64,000 bases of DNA, taken from positions 1-64,000 of the forward strand of contig NZ_BAFM01000004.1 of assembly GCF_000334895.1 (NCBI RefSeq). The letters run 5' to 3'. The notes under the pieces are model-generated. The model saw only the letters and a program-made list of their open reading frames with translations, was not told where the DNA came from and searched no databases. Both the position numbers and the translations under genes were made by a program. Below, piece by piece: positions 8,262 through 17,143 of this stretch. The first letter of the stretch is position 1. Each line of letters begins with the position of its first letter. The DNA is from Halococcus agarilyticus (GTDB lineage Archaea; Halobacteriota; Halobacteria; Halobacteriales; Halococcaceae).

Positions 8262-9173
8262 ATGACACACGCTACCGCGGACGATATTCGCGAACTCGAC
8301 CCCGACGAGATCACGCCGGCGGATGTCGACATCGAACACGTCCGGGCCGCGCTCACCGACGAGGAGAACCTCGTTCGGACACACGCCGCCAAGATCGCCG
8401 GTACGCTCGCGAACCAGGATCCCGATGTAGTGGTGGCGCTGGTGCCGACGCTCCTCGATCGGCTCGCGGAGGATCACTCGGTCGTTCTGAAGGAGAGCCT
8501 CACGGCGCTCGCGCTCGTCGCCGACGAACGACCCGCCGAACTCGCCGACGGAGTGCCAGCCCTCGTCGATCTCCTCGACCACGATCTCCCGCTGGTGCGG
8601 ACGTTCGCCGCACGCGTCGTCCGTCCGCTCGCGGCCGAGCACCCCGAGTGGTTCGCGACCGAACTCGACGACCTCCTCGCAACGCTCGACGGCGAGATCA
8701 CGGATCTCGTCGAGGAACTCGAAGAGCCACCGATGGGCGGTCTCTCGACGTTCGAGCAATACCGTGCCATCGGCGAGGAGGGACGGAAGCGACAGCTCGC
8801 CGCGCGGGCGGTCGCGGCGAACGTCGTCGTGGCGGTCGCCGAGGCCGACAGCGACGCGGTGGTCGAACACGTTCCGGAACTCGTCGACCTCCTCGACGGC
8901 GACGACACCCTGCTGGTCGCGACGAGTGCCGACGCGATCGCGAACGTCGCCGAGGACCACCCCGACGCCGCGACTGCGGCAGTCGAGCCGCTGTGTGCGT
9001 GTCTCGACGGCCACGACGAGACCGCGAGGGCGAGCGCGGTGGCTGCGCTCGGGTTCGTCGGGGACGACGAGGCGGTCGGGCCGCTCCGCGAGGTTGCGAA
9101 CGATGAGGAGGCCGACGAGGACCTCCGTGCGCTCGCCGCCGACACCGCCGACTGGCTCGATCGCGACGCCTGA
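8262..9173 (+). CDS. HEAT-repeat protein
   Basis: 303 aa, built almost entirely of acidic helical repeats of 35-45 residues with the HEAT pattern (for example ALTDEENLVRTHAAKIAGTLA and repeated VPxLVDLLD helices). Such proteins are cytoplasmic scaffolds for protein-protein contacts. No enzymatic motif is visible. This start was chosen because a TATA-like CGCATATG lies about 27 nt upstream and the residues before it are basic and unlike the rest. It ends 2 nt before the stop of a convergent membrane-protein gene. No specific function is assigned. Confidence 0.75.
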   Translation: MTHATADDIRELDPDEITPADVDIEHVRAALTDEENLVRTHAAKIAGTLANQDPDVVVALVPTLLDRLAEDHSVVLKESLTALALVADERPAELADGVPALVDLLDHDLPLVRTFAARVVRPLAAEHPEWFATELDDLLATLDGEITDLVEELEEPPMGGLSTFEQYRAIGEEGRKRQLAARAVAANVVVAVAEADSDAVVEHVPELVDLLDGDDTLLVATSADAIANVAEDHPDAATAAVEPLCACLDGHDETARASAVAALGFVGDDEAVGPLREVANDEEADEDLRALAADTADWLDRDA

Positions 9174-9175
9174 GA

Positions 9176-9409
9176 TCAGGGCTCGCGCTGGCGGCGCGCG
9201 GCGTACCAGTACAGTCCGATCGCGACCGCTCCCAGCCCGACGATCAGGACGAGATTGACGTACGCGATCGTGCGCGACTCGGTTCCGGGCTGTCCGAACG
9301 CGAACGTGATCGCACTCAGCAACGCCATCAACACCAGAAACGCCCAGAGCAATCGGAAGTACTCCCGTGATTCGTAAACCAGCGTCCAGAACTCGTCACG
9401 CCACGACAT
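9176..9409 (-). CDS. Small two-helix membrane protein
   Basis: 77 aa. A short charged N-terminus (MSWRDEFWTLVYESREYFR) is followed by two predicted transmembrane segments at about residues 20-38 and 48-68, with a basic tail (ARRQREP). The composition suggests both termini on the cytoplasmic side. It resembles small conserved haloarchaeal membrane proteins of unknown function. The frame is open upstream but residues before this Met are proline/arginine-rich and non-halophilic. It lies between the HEAT gene and the ABC importer and could be a separate unit. Confidence 0.6.
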   Translation of the reverse strand: MSWRDEFWTLVYESREYFRLLWAFLVLMALLSAITFAFGQPGTESRTIAYVNLVLIVGLGAVAIGLYWYAARRQREP

Positions 9410-9476
9410 ACTCGCCACGTTCGGGGCCCGGTTCAAAGAAGCTTCGCCCACGGGTCGATTCCGGAAGGCTCGGCAG

Positions 9477-10550
9477 TCAGTCGGTGAGTTCCGGGCTGTC
9501 CCAGTACTCGTGGTCGTCGTCCTCGCGGAAGCACGCCACCCGCTGGCCGTCGTGCTGATAATCCGGCGGCGATTCCTGACGGCACGCTTCACGTGCCTCC
9601 GGACACCGGGTGTGGAACCGACAGCCCGACGGCGGGTTCACCGGATCCGGGATGTCGATCTTCCGCATCGGCGGTTCGCCCGCCTCCCGGAGCGAGAGGT
9701 CCGGCGTCGCCCACCGCAACACGTTGGTGTATGGGTGGTGAGGGTCGTTTACCATGTCCTCGGCGGGACCGATCTCGGCGAGTTCGCCGAGATACATCAC
9801 CCCGATCTTGCCGTCGCCGTGCTGGGTGAAGTAGCGCGCGTTCGAGAGATCGTGGCTGATGAACACGTAGGAGGTATCGAACTCGTCCTGGAGGTCGAGC
9901 ATGAGATCCATCATCTCCACCCGCAACGAGACGTCGAGCGCGCTGATCGCCTCGTCGGCGAGGATCACGTCGGGGTTCATCAGGAGGGCGCGACACAGCG
10001 CGACCCGCTGTTTCTCGCCGCCCGAGAGCTCGTGAGGGTAGCGATCGGCGAAATCGGCGGCCGGCGTCATTCCGACGTGTTCGAGGAGCGCGTAGATGCG
10101 CTCGCGGCGCTCCCCCCGGCTCAGGTCCGCGCCCGTCAGCCGGAGCGGCTCCGAGAGGATCGAGATCAGCCGGCGGTTCGGATTGAGCGAGCTCCCGGGG
10201 TCCTGGTGGATGATCTGGAGCGACTGGCGGATCTCGTCCCACGTGATGTCGGCGTCGCTCTTGCCGTCGCGGACCTTCCAGATATCGTGACCGCGATACT
10301 TCACGCTGCCGCCGGTCGGGCGCTGGAGCCCGATCGAGGTCTTCCCGAGCGTGGTCTTCCCACAGCCCGACTCGCCGACCAGCGAGAGCACGTCGCGTTC
10401 TTCGAGGTCGAAGCTCACGCCGTCGACGGCCCGCACCGTTTGAGTCTCGCCGCCGAAGTCGAACAGACCGGGCCGGTTCTCGAAGTGGACCTCCACGTCG
10501 GACAGCGAGAGTACCGGCTCCGACCCGGTGGTGTCGTCGTTACTGCTCAT
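9477..10550 (-). CDS. Dipeptide/oligopeptide-type ABC transporter ATP-binding protein, DppF-like
   Basis: 357 aa from the ATG at 10550 (a GTG three codons earlier is also possible). The Walker A motif is GESGCGKT, the ABC signature LSGGEKQR, and Walker B leads into VILADEAISALDVS. The C-terminus has the oligopeptide-family extension with clustered cysteines (CRFHTRCPEAREACR). It couples ATP hydrolysis to import by the two permeases of this operon. It overlaps the stop of the DppD-like gene by 11 nt, which implies translational coupling, and is the last gene of the five-gene operon. Confidence 0.92.
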   Translation of the reverse strand: MSSNDDTTGSEPVLSLSDVEVHFENRPGLFDFGGETQTVRAVDGVSFDLEERDVLSLVGESGCGKTTLGKTSIGLQRPTGGSVKYRGHDIWKVRDGKSDADITWDEIRQSLQIIHQDPGSSLNPNRRLISILSEPLRLTGADLSRGERRERIYALLEHVGMTPAADFADRYPHELSGGEKQRVALCRALLMNPDVILADEAISALDVSLRVEMMDLMLDLQDEFDTSYVFISHDLSNARYFTQHGDGKIGVMYLGELAEIGPAEDMVNDPHHPYTNVLRWATPDLSLREAGEPPMRKIDIPDPVNPPSGCRFHTRCPEAREACRQESPPDYQHDGQRVACFREDDDHEYWDSPELTD

Positions 10551-11628
10551 CGGCGGCACCTCCCCCGGTCGCCGCGGTATCGCCGAGCGAGTCGGCGTAG
10601 TTCAGCGGAATTTCCTCGATCGCTTCCTCCCAGTGGAAACACGCCGCGCCGTGGCCCTCGGAGACCTCGTGATAGCCGGGGACCTCCTCGCGACACCGAT
10701 CGGTCGCGAGCGGGCATCGTGGATGGTACGCACAGCCGCTCGGGAGGTTGATCGGGGCCGGGCTCTTGCCGTCGATCGGCCGCATCTCCTCCAGGGGTGC
10801 GTCGAGGTTCGGCGTCGAGTTCAGGAGTGCGCGGGTGTAGGGGTGGCCCGCGCCCTCGATCATCTCGCGGGTGTCGGCGATCTCGACCAGCTTGAACGCG
10901 TACATCACCGCGAGCCGGTCGGCGAGCGCCGCGACCAGCGGCAGGTCGTGGGTGATAAAGACCATCGTGAGGTCGTACTTCTCGCGCAGTCCTCCGAGAA
11001 GCTGAAGGATCGAACGCTGCATCAGGAGATCGAGCGCGGCGGTCGGCTCGTCCATCACCAGCAGGTCGGGATCGAGCACGAGACTGAGTGCGATCAGCGC
11101 GCGCTGGGTCATCCCGCCCGAGAGCTCGTGGGGGTACGAGTCGAGCACGCGGTCGGGATCGAGGTAGAGATCCGAGAGCAGCTCGCGCGCCCGCTCCATC
11201 CCCGCCCCCTCGTTCGCGTCGTGGGCATCGAGCGTCTCCTTGAAGTGACCCCGAATTTTCATCGTGGGGTTGAACGAGCTCATCGCGCCCTGAAACACCA
11301 TCGAGATCTCCTCCCACCGCATCGAGCGGAGCTCCGACTGGGAGAGTTCGAGGACGTCGGTCTCGGTCCCGTCGCTCGGCCGGTAGACGATCTCGCCCGA
11401 GAGCAGTCCGGGGTTCGGCACCGCGTCGAGCATCGCCGAGGCGAGCATCGACTTCCCGGAGCCGCTCTCGCCGACGATCCCGAGGATCTCGCCCCGCTCG
11501 ATCTCGAGCGAGACGCCGTCCAGAACGTACGATTCCCCGTCGTCGTAGGTCACCGACGCGTCGTTCATCCGGATGATCGGATCGGACGCACCGATGGTGT
11601 CGCGTTGCTGAGTTCGTTCCATCGACAT
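10540..11628 (-). CDS. Dipeptide/oligopeptide-type ABC transporter ATP-binding protein, DppD-like
   Basis: 362 aa. Walker A is GESGSGKS, the signature motif reads LSGGMTQR, and Walker B is LLVMDEPTAALD. As in other DppD/OppD subunits the C-terminus carries a cysteine-rich oligopeptide-transporter extension (CAYHPRCPLATDRCR). It forms a heterodimeric ATPase with the DppF-like subunit. The start ATG overlaps the stop codon of the preceding permease, so the genes are translationally coupled. Substrate class cannot be told from the ATPase. Confidence 0.92.
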   Translation of the reverse strand: MSMERTQQRDTIGASDPIIRMNDASVTYDDGESYVLDGVSLEIERGEILGIVGESGSGKSMLASAMLDAVPNPGLLSGEIVYRPSDGTETDVLELSQSELRSMRWEEISMVFQGAMSSFNPTMKIRGHFKETLDAHDANEGAGMERARELLSDLYLDPDRVLDSYPHELSGGMTQRALIALSLVLDPDLLVMDEPTAALDLLMQRSILQLLGGLREKYDLTMVFITHDLPLVAALADRLAVMYAFKLVEIADTREMIEGAGHPYTRALLNSTPNLDAPLEEMRPIDGKSPAPINLPSGCAYHPRCPLATDRCREEVPGYHEVSEGHGAACFHWEEAIEEIPLNYADSLGDTAATGGGAADEQ

Positions 11629-12665
11629 CAGGTCATCACCTCGTTGCTCGCGGTCGTTTCGTCGTCGATTTCGCCGGCGGTGGATTCGGACTTGCCCGCG
11701 AGCCGCGTCCGGACCCGAGGGTTGAACACCCGATCGAGCCCCTGGGACAGCAGGATGAGCGCGAGCGCGATCCCCATGATCGCGAGCATCGGGACGATCA
11801 GCTGGTAGAGCGCGCCGGTCCCGACCAGCGCCCCGGCCTGCTTGTAGGCGTTGTTGAGCTGGAGCCCCCAGTTCGCGACCGACGTCGGGAGGATGCCGAG
11901 GTAGTACAGCCCGACCGAGGTGAACACGACGTAGCGGGCGGCGTTCGCGAAGTTCACCAGCACGTACGGCATCAGGTTCGGGATGATGTCCTTGAACAGG
12001 ATCCGCGAGGTGCTCGCGCCCATCGTCCGCGAGGCCTCGACGTAGGAGTTCTCACGGAGCGTGAGCACCTGTGACCGGATCGCCCGGGCGAGCCCGGCCC
12101 AGTAGTTGATCGTGATCAGCACGCCGATGAGGGCGGGGTTGGTCGGCTCGAACACGACTGCGAGCACCATCACCAGCGGGAGACCCGGGATCGACATCAC
12201 CACGTCCGAGAAGGAGGTCAGTCCCCGATCCACGACGCCACCCTTGTAGCCGGCGACGGTCCCGATCATCACGGCAACGCCGGTGGCGAACACCCCACCG
12301 GTGGCGATCATGATCAGCATCGAGGGGGTGGCGTGGATCACCATCGCGAGGACGTCCTCGCCCGCCCCGGTCGATCCGAGCGGCGCACTCCACACCTCGA
12401 ACGGGCGAAGGCCCCGAGCCGCCTGATTCGACGTCGGCTGGCGATAGAACAGCGACGCGATCGCCATCAGGACGTAGATCCCGAGGATCGCCCCGCCGAT
12501 CTTGGTTCGGCGATCGTTCCACGCGACGACGCCGGGCTTGTAGACGAACTCCCCGTAGAAATCACGGAGGCGCTCGCCCCACGTCACCTCGACGTCGGAA
12601 CTGGTCGTCTCGAACGAGAACTCGCCGCTCACGGATTCGGACTCAGTAGGCTTCACTGGACTCAC
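11628..12665 (-). CDS. ABC transporter permease, DppC-like
   Basis: 345 aa. An acidic N-terminal tail of about 60 residues precedes the first transmembrane helix (GAILGIYVLMAIASLFY). Five further helices and the BPD_transp_1 coupling loop (EASRTMGASTSRILFKDIIPNL) follow. The DppC type is recognised by the longer N-terminal domain. The acidic tail is a haloarchaeal trait. The gene overlaps the DppB-like gene by 23 nt at its 5' end and the DppD-like gene at its 3' end. Confidence 0.9.
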   Translation of the reverse strand: MSPVKPTESESVSGEFSFETTSSDVEVTWGERLRDFYGEFVYKPGVVAWNDRRTKIGGAILGIYVLMAIASLFYRQPTSNQAARGLRPFEVWSAPLGSTGAGEDVLAMVIHATPSMLIMIATGGVFATGVAVMIGTVAGYKGGVVDRGLTSFSDVVMSIPGLPLVMVLAVVFEPTNPALIGVLITINYWAGLARAIRSQVLTLRENSYVEASRTMGASTSRILFKDIIPNLMPYVLVNFANAARYVVFTSVGLYYLGILPTSVANWGLQLNNAYKQAGALVGTGALYQLIVPMLAIMGIALALILLSQGLDRVFNPRVRTRLAGKSESTAGEIDDETTASNEVMT

Positions 12666-13644
12666 CCGATTCGATCCGCGGATCGATCTTGCCGTACGTG
12701 AGGTCGGCGATGTACACCGAGAGCACCAGCGCGATCGTGATGACGAGGAAGATCCCCATCATCAGGGGGTAATCCCGGTTTTCGAGCGCCTGGAACAGGT
12801 AGTAGCCGATCCCGGGGTAGGTGAACACCTCCTCCAGGATCGGCGAGCCGCCGAAGTAAAACCCGATGAGGGTCAGGAAGCCGGTGTACATCGGGAGGAT
12901 GGCGTTGCGTGCGACGTATCGCGTCGAGATACGCCGATCGGAGAGACCACGCAGCCGGGCGACCCGGACGTAGTCCTCGCCGAGCACCGAGATGGAGTTG
13001 CCCCGCATCGCGAGCGCCTGGAGTCCCGCGCCAGTGATGACCAGCGACGCGATCGGCAGCGCCGCGTGGCGGAGCGCGTCCACGACGAACTCGATCGAGA
13101 GCCCGGCTTCGACCCCGGGACTCGTCCGATACCGAGCCGGCAGAACTTGGAACTTGTACGAAAAGAGGACGACGAGGCCGATGGCGAGCACGTAAAACGG
13201 CATCGACCCGAGGAGGATCGACGCACTGCTCGATGCCATGTCGAACGTGGAGCCTTCCCGGTAGGCCATGACTGCCCCCCAGACGACGGCGATGGCGAAG
13301 ATGAGGATCACCGACGTTATCATGAGGAACATCGTCCACGGAAGCGCGTCCCCGATGATCGACGCGACCGAGTTGGGGTTCGTGATCGACTGGCCGAGAT
13401 CGCCCTGGAGGAGCGACGTGACGTAATCGAAGTACTGGACGTACAGCGGCTGATCCGGTTGGACGTTCTGGTAGTTCTCGATGAGGGCGTTGATTCGTGA
13501 GGCCGAGTACCCCTGCCGGCTCAGCTCCGCGCGGAGCTGTACCAGCGGCCCGCCGGGGAGCAGCCGGATCATGCCGAAGGTGAGCGTGATGACGAGCCAT
13601 ACCGTCACGATGGCCCGCAGCGTGCGTTCTACGTAGTAGTTCAT
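12643..13644 (-). CDS. ABC transporter permease, DppB-like
   Basis: 333 aa. It starts with the typical DppB N-terminal helix (MNYYVERTLRAIVTVWLVITLTF split here by family convention into a short cytoplasmic end and a first helix), followed by the periplasmic domain and five more helices. The coupling-loop motif is YVRVARLRGLSDRRI. It pairs with the DppC-like subunit to form the membrane channel. A 156-nt gap separates it from the binding-protein gene upstream on the same strand; such a gap is common where the binding protein is made in excess. Confidence 0.9.
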   Translation of the reverse strand: MNYYVERTLRAIVTVWLVITLTFGMIRLLPGGPLVQLRAELSRQGYSASRINALIENYQNVQPDQPLYVQYFDYVTSLLQGDLGQSITNPNSVASIIGDALPWTMFLMITSVILIFAIAVVWGAVMAYREGSTFDMASSSASILLGSMPFYVLAIGLVVLFSYKFQVLPARYRTSPGVEAGLSIEFVVDALRHAALPIASLVITGAGLQALAMRGNSISVLGEDYVRVARLRGLSDRRISTRYVARNAILPMYTGFLTLIGFYFGGSPILEEVFTYPGIGYYLFQALENRDYPLMMGIFLVITIALVLSVYIADLTYGKIDPRIESGESSEAY

Positions 13645-13800
13645 GGGTCAGGTGGTGTGTGTTGGGTTCGTGTCCTCGATCGACGACACCCGTTCGGGTG
13701 CCGAACTCGACGTACGGTCCGGTGTGGGTCGTTCCATGACCATGTGTAACGCGATACAGCTAATCCGCAATATGGATTGTGGTCGGTTGCCGGTACCGGC

Positions 13801-15720
13801 TCAGTTGCCAGCGTACTGCATCTCGCCCTGCCGGGGGAGCCACGTGTTGGCCCACCGAACCTGCGAGACTTCGGCACCCTCCTCGGGAATGTTCCACTCG
13901 CTACCGCCGGTGAGGAACGTCTGTTCGAGCTTCTCCATCACCGGGATCATCGGCAGGTCCTGGTTGGCGACCCACGCCTGCTCGACAGTGATCTCGTCGA
14001 TCGTGGACTCCTCGGTGGCCTGTGAGAGCTCGCCGATCCGGTCGGCCGGATTGACCGTCATCTCGCCCGAACCGCCCCGCGCGGGGACGGTGATGTCCGC
14101 GTTCGAGCCACCCCGTTCCTGATTGGCGGCCGGGTAGTTGTAGCCGTAGCCGCGGTCGTTGAACACCAGCTGATGGCGCAGCGAGAAGTAGGGGTACGCC
14201 CCGGACGGCGCGCCGTCGAGCCAGCCGCCCGCAGTGAGCACGAAGTCGCCGTTCGGCCACGTGCTCCCGAGCAGCGTGCCGAACTGGCGTGCGTCGATGG
14301 CGCTCTCGAAGCCGAAGGAGGTGAGCTGGTCGGCGACGGTCTGGGCGGCAGTGTTCCAGTCGCTCCACCCCGCCGGCACCATGACCGGAAGGCTGACCGT
14401 GTTGCCCTCGGAGTCCTGCCACGTCCCGCCCGATTTCGAGTAGCCGGCCTCCTCGAGAACCTGCGTGGCCTTGTCTGTCTGGGAACTGTCCATCCCGTAG
14501 CTCTCGAAGTCGTCCATCGCGTCACCGAGATACTGTTCGAGGGTGTCGGGCGTAATTCCGGTCGGGATCGGCGTCGCCTGCTTCGAGGGTTTCGAGACGT
14601 TGTTGACGACCTGCTGTCGATTGATGACGTGCTGGATCGCCTGGCGCACGGCACGGTCGCCGGCGTGCTGGTGGTCGTGGTTCGGAACCAGGCCGAAGCC
14701 GAACGCCGCCGGCGTCTGGACCTGCTGGATCGCGTCGGGCATCTGATCCACGATCCGCGGCGGGGTGAACAGGGAGAACACCGAGTCGATCTGCTGGTTG
14801 ATCAGCGCCTGCTGGGCCGCCTGGTTCCCATCGAGGAACCGACAGGCGTACTCGCTGAAATTGACGTTGCCCGAGTCCGGGTGATCGTCGCGCCGTTCGA
14901 GGAGTATCTGCTGCTGACTGGTGCCACCGAGCGACCACGGGCCGCTGGCGATCGGCTCGGTCCACGAGAACTCCTGGAGACTCCGGAGTCCCTCCTCTTC
15001 GTTCTGATCGATCTGATCGAGGAACTTGCCGAAGACGCTTTCGGGCTGGTTGACCCAGTTCCCGCTCAGCACCTGAAACTGCACGATTTGCTGGTTGACC
15101 TCCGAGCTGAAGTTCATCCTGACGGTGCTGTCGTCGACCGACTCGATGGATTCGGTGTAGTCCGCGAACCCGAGACCGAGACTCAATCCGAGTCGGAGCT
15201 GGGTGACGATGTCGGCCGACGTCACGTCGTCGCCGTTCGACCATGTGAGACCGTCGCGGATCGTCATCTCGAACGTGTCGCCGCCGTAGTTCCACTCCGA
15301 GATGGCGTACGGCACGAACTCGCTCCGTGCGAAGTTGTACTTGGCGAAGTGATCGAACAGCAGATCGTCCGAGATCTGGGCGAGACCCGACGTGTTGCTG
15401 GAGTTCCACTGGATGTTCGACGGCTGTTGGTTGGTGTAGGTGAGATGCTGTGCGTCGTACACCTGACCACTACCACCACCGCTCTCGTTGCCACCGTCGC
15501 CGCCGTCAGTGCTTTCGGTACCGTTGCCACCGCTGCCGCCTTCGGTCCCAGTATCGCCGCCGCTACCGCCTTCGGTCCCCGCACCACCGCCCCCGCTATC
15601 GTTGTTGCTTCCGCCGCCGCCCGAACAGCCCGCGAGTGCGGCGGCACCGGAGATGCCGGTGATCTCGATGAACCGGCGTCGGCTCACTACGTCGCTGTAA
15701 CTATTGGCGTCGTCTGCCAT
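13801..15720 (-). CDS. ABC transporter substrate-binding lipoprotein, DppA/OppA family (SBP_bac_5)
   Basis: 639 aa. The N-terminus has a twin-arginine signal (SRRRFIEITG) followed by a lipobox with Cys (ALAGCSGG), so it is probably exported folded through Tat and lipid-anchored outside the membrane. A Gly/Glu/Asp/Ser-rich linker of about 50 residues follows, then the SBP_bac_5 domain (for example WSNGDDVTSADIVTQLRLG). The start at 15720 places the RR motif about 15 residues in; a TATA-like ACTTATGCC lies about 27-30 nt upstream, so leaderless. In archaea, binding proteins of this family also take up sugars and oligosaccharides, which would fit the neighbouring sugar genes, but the ligand is not known. 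Confidence 0.92.
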   Translation of the reverse strand: MADDANSYSDVVSRRRFIEITGISGAAALAGCSGGGGSNNDSGGGGAGTEGGSGGDTGTEGGSGGNGTESTDGGDGGNESGGGSGQVYDAQHLTYTNQQPSNIQWNSSNTSGLAQISDDLLFDHFAKYNFARSEFVPYAISEWNYGGDTFEMTIRDGLTWSNGDDVTSADIVTQLRLGLSLGLGFADYTESIESVDDSTVRMNFSSEVNQQIVQFQVLSGNWVNQPESVFGKFLDQIDQNEEEGLRSLQEFSWTEPIASGPWSLGGTSQQQILLERRDDHPDSGNVNFSEYACRFLDGNQAAQQALINQQIDSVFSLFTPPRIVDQMPDAIQQVQTPAAFGFGLVPNHDHQHAGDRAVRQAIQHVINRQQVVNNVSKPSKQATPIPTGITPDTLEQYLGDAMDDFESYGMDSSQTDKATQVLEEAGYSKSGGTWQDSEGNTVSLPVMVPAGWSDWNTAAQTVADQLTSFGFESAIDARQFGTLLGSTWPNGDFVLTAGGWLDGAPSGAYPYFSLRHQLVFNDRGYGYNYPAANQERGGSNADITVPARGGSGEMTVNPADRIGELSQATEESTIDEITVEQAWVANQDLPMIPVMEKLEQTFLTGGSEWNIPEEGAEVSQVRWANTWLPRQGEMQYAGN

Positions 15721-15923
15721 GGTCCACTCACACTCCTGGCACGATTCGGCATAAGTGTTGTGGTAAAACATGTTCTATACCCCCGAGTGGACCCGAAGAG
15801 CGTCTTCCCGCCCGGGAATCCGTCGGCGTTCGAGAACCGGGTTCGACACGGAGGGCGGTGGCGCACACGTCGAGCACCGGAAACGGAGCCACGACCACGA
15901 ACCGGGAGCGCCCCGGTCGCGTC

Positions 15924-16379
15924 TCAGCCGGCGCTCAGCGTAACGTACCCGTCGAAATCGAGCACGATCCGCTGGGCGACGTCGCCGAACAGTGCCTTGC
16001 CAGCGGGCGAGCGACGACGACCGAGGACGAAGACGTGATCACAGTCGCGGTCGGCTGCGGTATCGAGGACGGCGGTGTCGATGTCGTCCTCGTCGGTCGC
16101 CCTGGCGACGGTCTCGACATCGATACCCGTCGGCAGGACCTCGCGCCCCATCTCCCGGAGGTCGTTCGCGGCGGCGTCGAGGACCGCCCGACTGTCGTAG
16201 CTGACGTTCTCGACCGAGCCGATCGACGCGAGCGTCTCGGCGTCGGCCTCGTACTCCGCCTCGGTCATCACCCGCAGGAGCACGAGTTCGGCGTCGGCCC
16301 CGCTCGCGTGCTCCCCGGCCTCCCGAAGGAGATCGCGGTGTGCGTCGGTTCGTTCGGCGACCACCAGGCCACGTTCCAT
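15924..16379 (-). CDS. UspA-family universal stress protein
   Basis: 151 aa, single Usp domain. The C-terminal ATP-binding pattern is recognisable as VLGRRRSPAGKALFGDVAQRIV, where the usual G-x2-G-x9-G(S/T) motif reads GRRRSPAGKALFGDVAQ with imperfect spacing. Strands VLLRVM and DHVFVL fit the alpha/beta fold. It is cytoplasmic and of unknown ligand. The ATG is preceded at about 26 nt by a TATA-like GCTTTATG (minus strand), so the mRNA is likely leaderless. It lies 203 nt upstream of the ABC operon on the same strand and may be independent. Confidence 0.82.
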   Translation of the reverse strand: MERGLVVAERTDAHRDLLREAGEHASGADAELVLLRVMTEAEYEADAETLASIGSVENVSYDSRAVLDAAANDLREMGREVLPTGIDVETVARATDEDDIDTAVLDTAADRDCDHVFVLGRRRSPAGKALFGDVAQRIVLDFDGYVTLSAG

Positions 16380-17143
16380 GTGTCACCCACTCCCGATACA
16401 CCCTCATAAAGCCACCGGGGCGGCTCGAAACACCGGACCTGCGGCGGACGGACGACAGGAAGTGCGTCGCCATCGTCGACTGGATGACCTGGAACATCTC
16501 GTCGATCCTCGCGGCGAACGCCGAGTTCGATGGGCCAGGCGAAGGCCACGTCGTCGAAAGCGACACGTACCGCGTCACGGTGGACGATTCCGTGTCGTCG
16601 TTCGGGACGGTTCCGGACGGAGCATGACGTCAATAATGTTAACGCTTCTGAGTGAAAGACGTTATAAGTAAAGACTCAGCGTCTCGTACTGCGTTCGTGG
16701 TCGTGATCGTCACTTTGAACTTGGAGAACGAAATACAATATATTTTTTGCTCGAACCGATGGCAACGGTCGGAGGGGGCACATAGATCTCTTCTCTGTCT
16801 TTCTGGCCCGAACGTGCGTTGTTCTGTAGCTGCGTAGTTCGGTCTATTGGTTCGATCCGATCTAATCTATTTTGTCGATCTTCTATATGATGCTAGTCGC
16901 CGATGGCATTCGTTCGTGGTCGAAATTACGGGCCGAATGTGGTTGAAGGCGAATTTCAGGCACTCTCCGCCGAATACGGAGCCGAGATCGGAGACGAGTT
17001 TCCAGTTCTGATCGGCGGTACGGCCGACTCCACTGCAGAGGAGCGAAGCTGTCGCGGTCACCGAACGACCGGTGGTTTCCTCCCGGTCACCGCGCCAGGC
17101 CACGAAGGGAATCGCTTAACCGCGCGCACGGGGCAGGGAGCGT
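16380..17143. other. 764-nt gap with AT-rich island; no confident gene
   Basis: The left third is GC-rich and contains an unrecognised plus-strand frame of 47 codons at 16484-16627 (begins MTWNISSILAANAEFDG) that has haloarchaeal composition but no known domain; it could be a gene remnant. From about 16640 to 16900 the DNA is much richer in A/T than anywhere else in the window, with a TATA-like TTATAAGTA at about 16656-16664 and a run of six T at about 16743-16748 that could bound a short transcript. The tyrS promoter (GCTTAACC, about 17114-17121) lies at the right end. Confidence 0.4.

Noticed and set aside
14173-16038. Long plus-strand frame of 621 codons opposite the binding-protein gene
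   Set aside because: It is the antisense shadow of a GC-rich, third-position-biased gene; the minus-strand product has a Tat signal, a lipobox and the SBP_bac_5 domain.
16484-16627. 47-codon frame beginning MTWNISSILAANAEF
   Set aside because: Composition is plausible but no domain, no promoter and no conservation evidence; left as a note within the gap.
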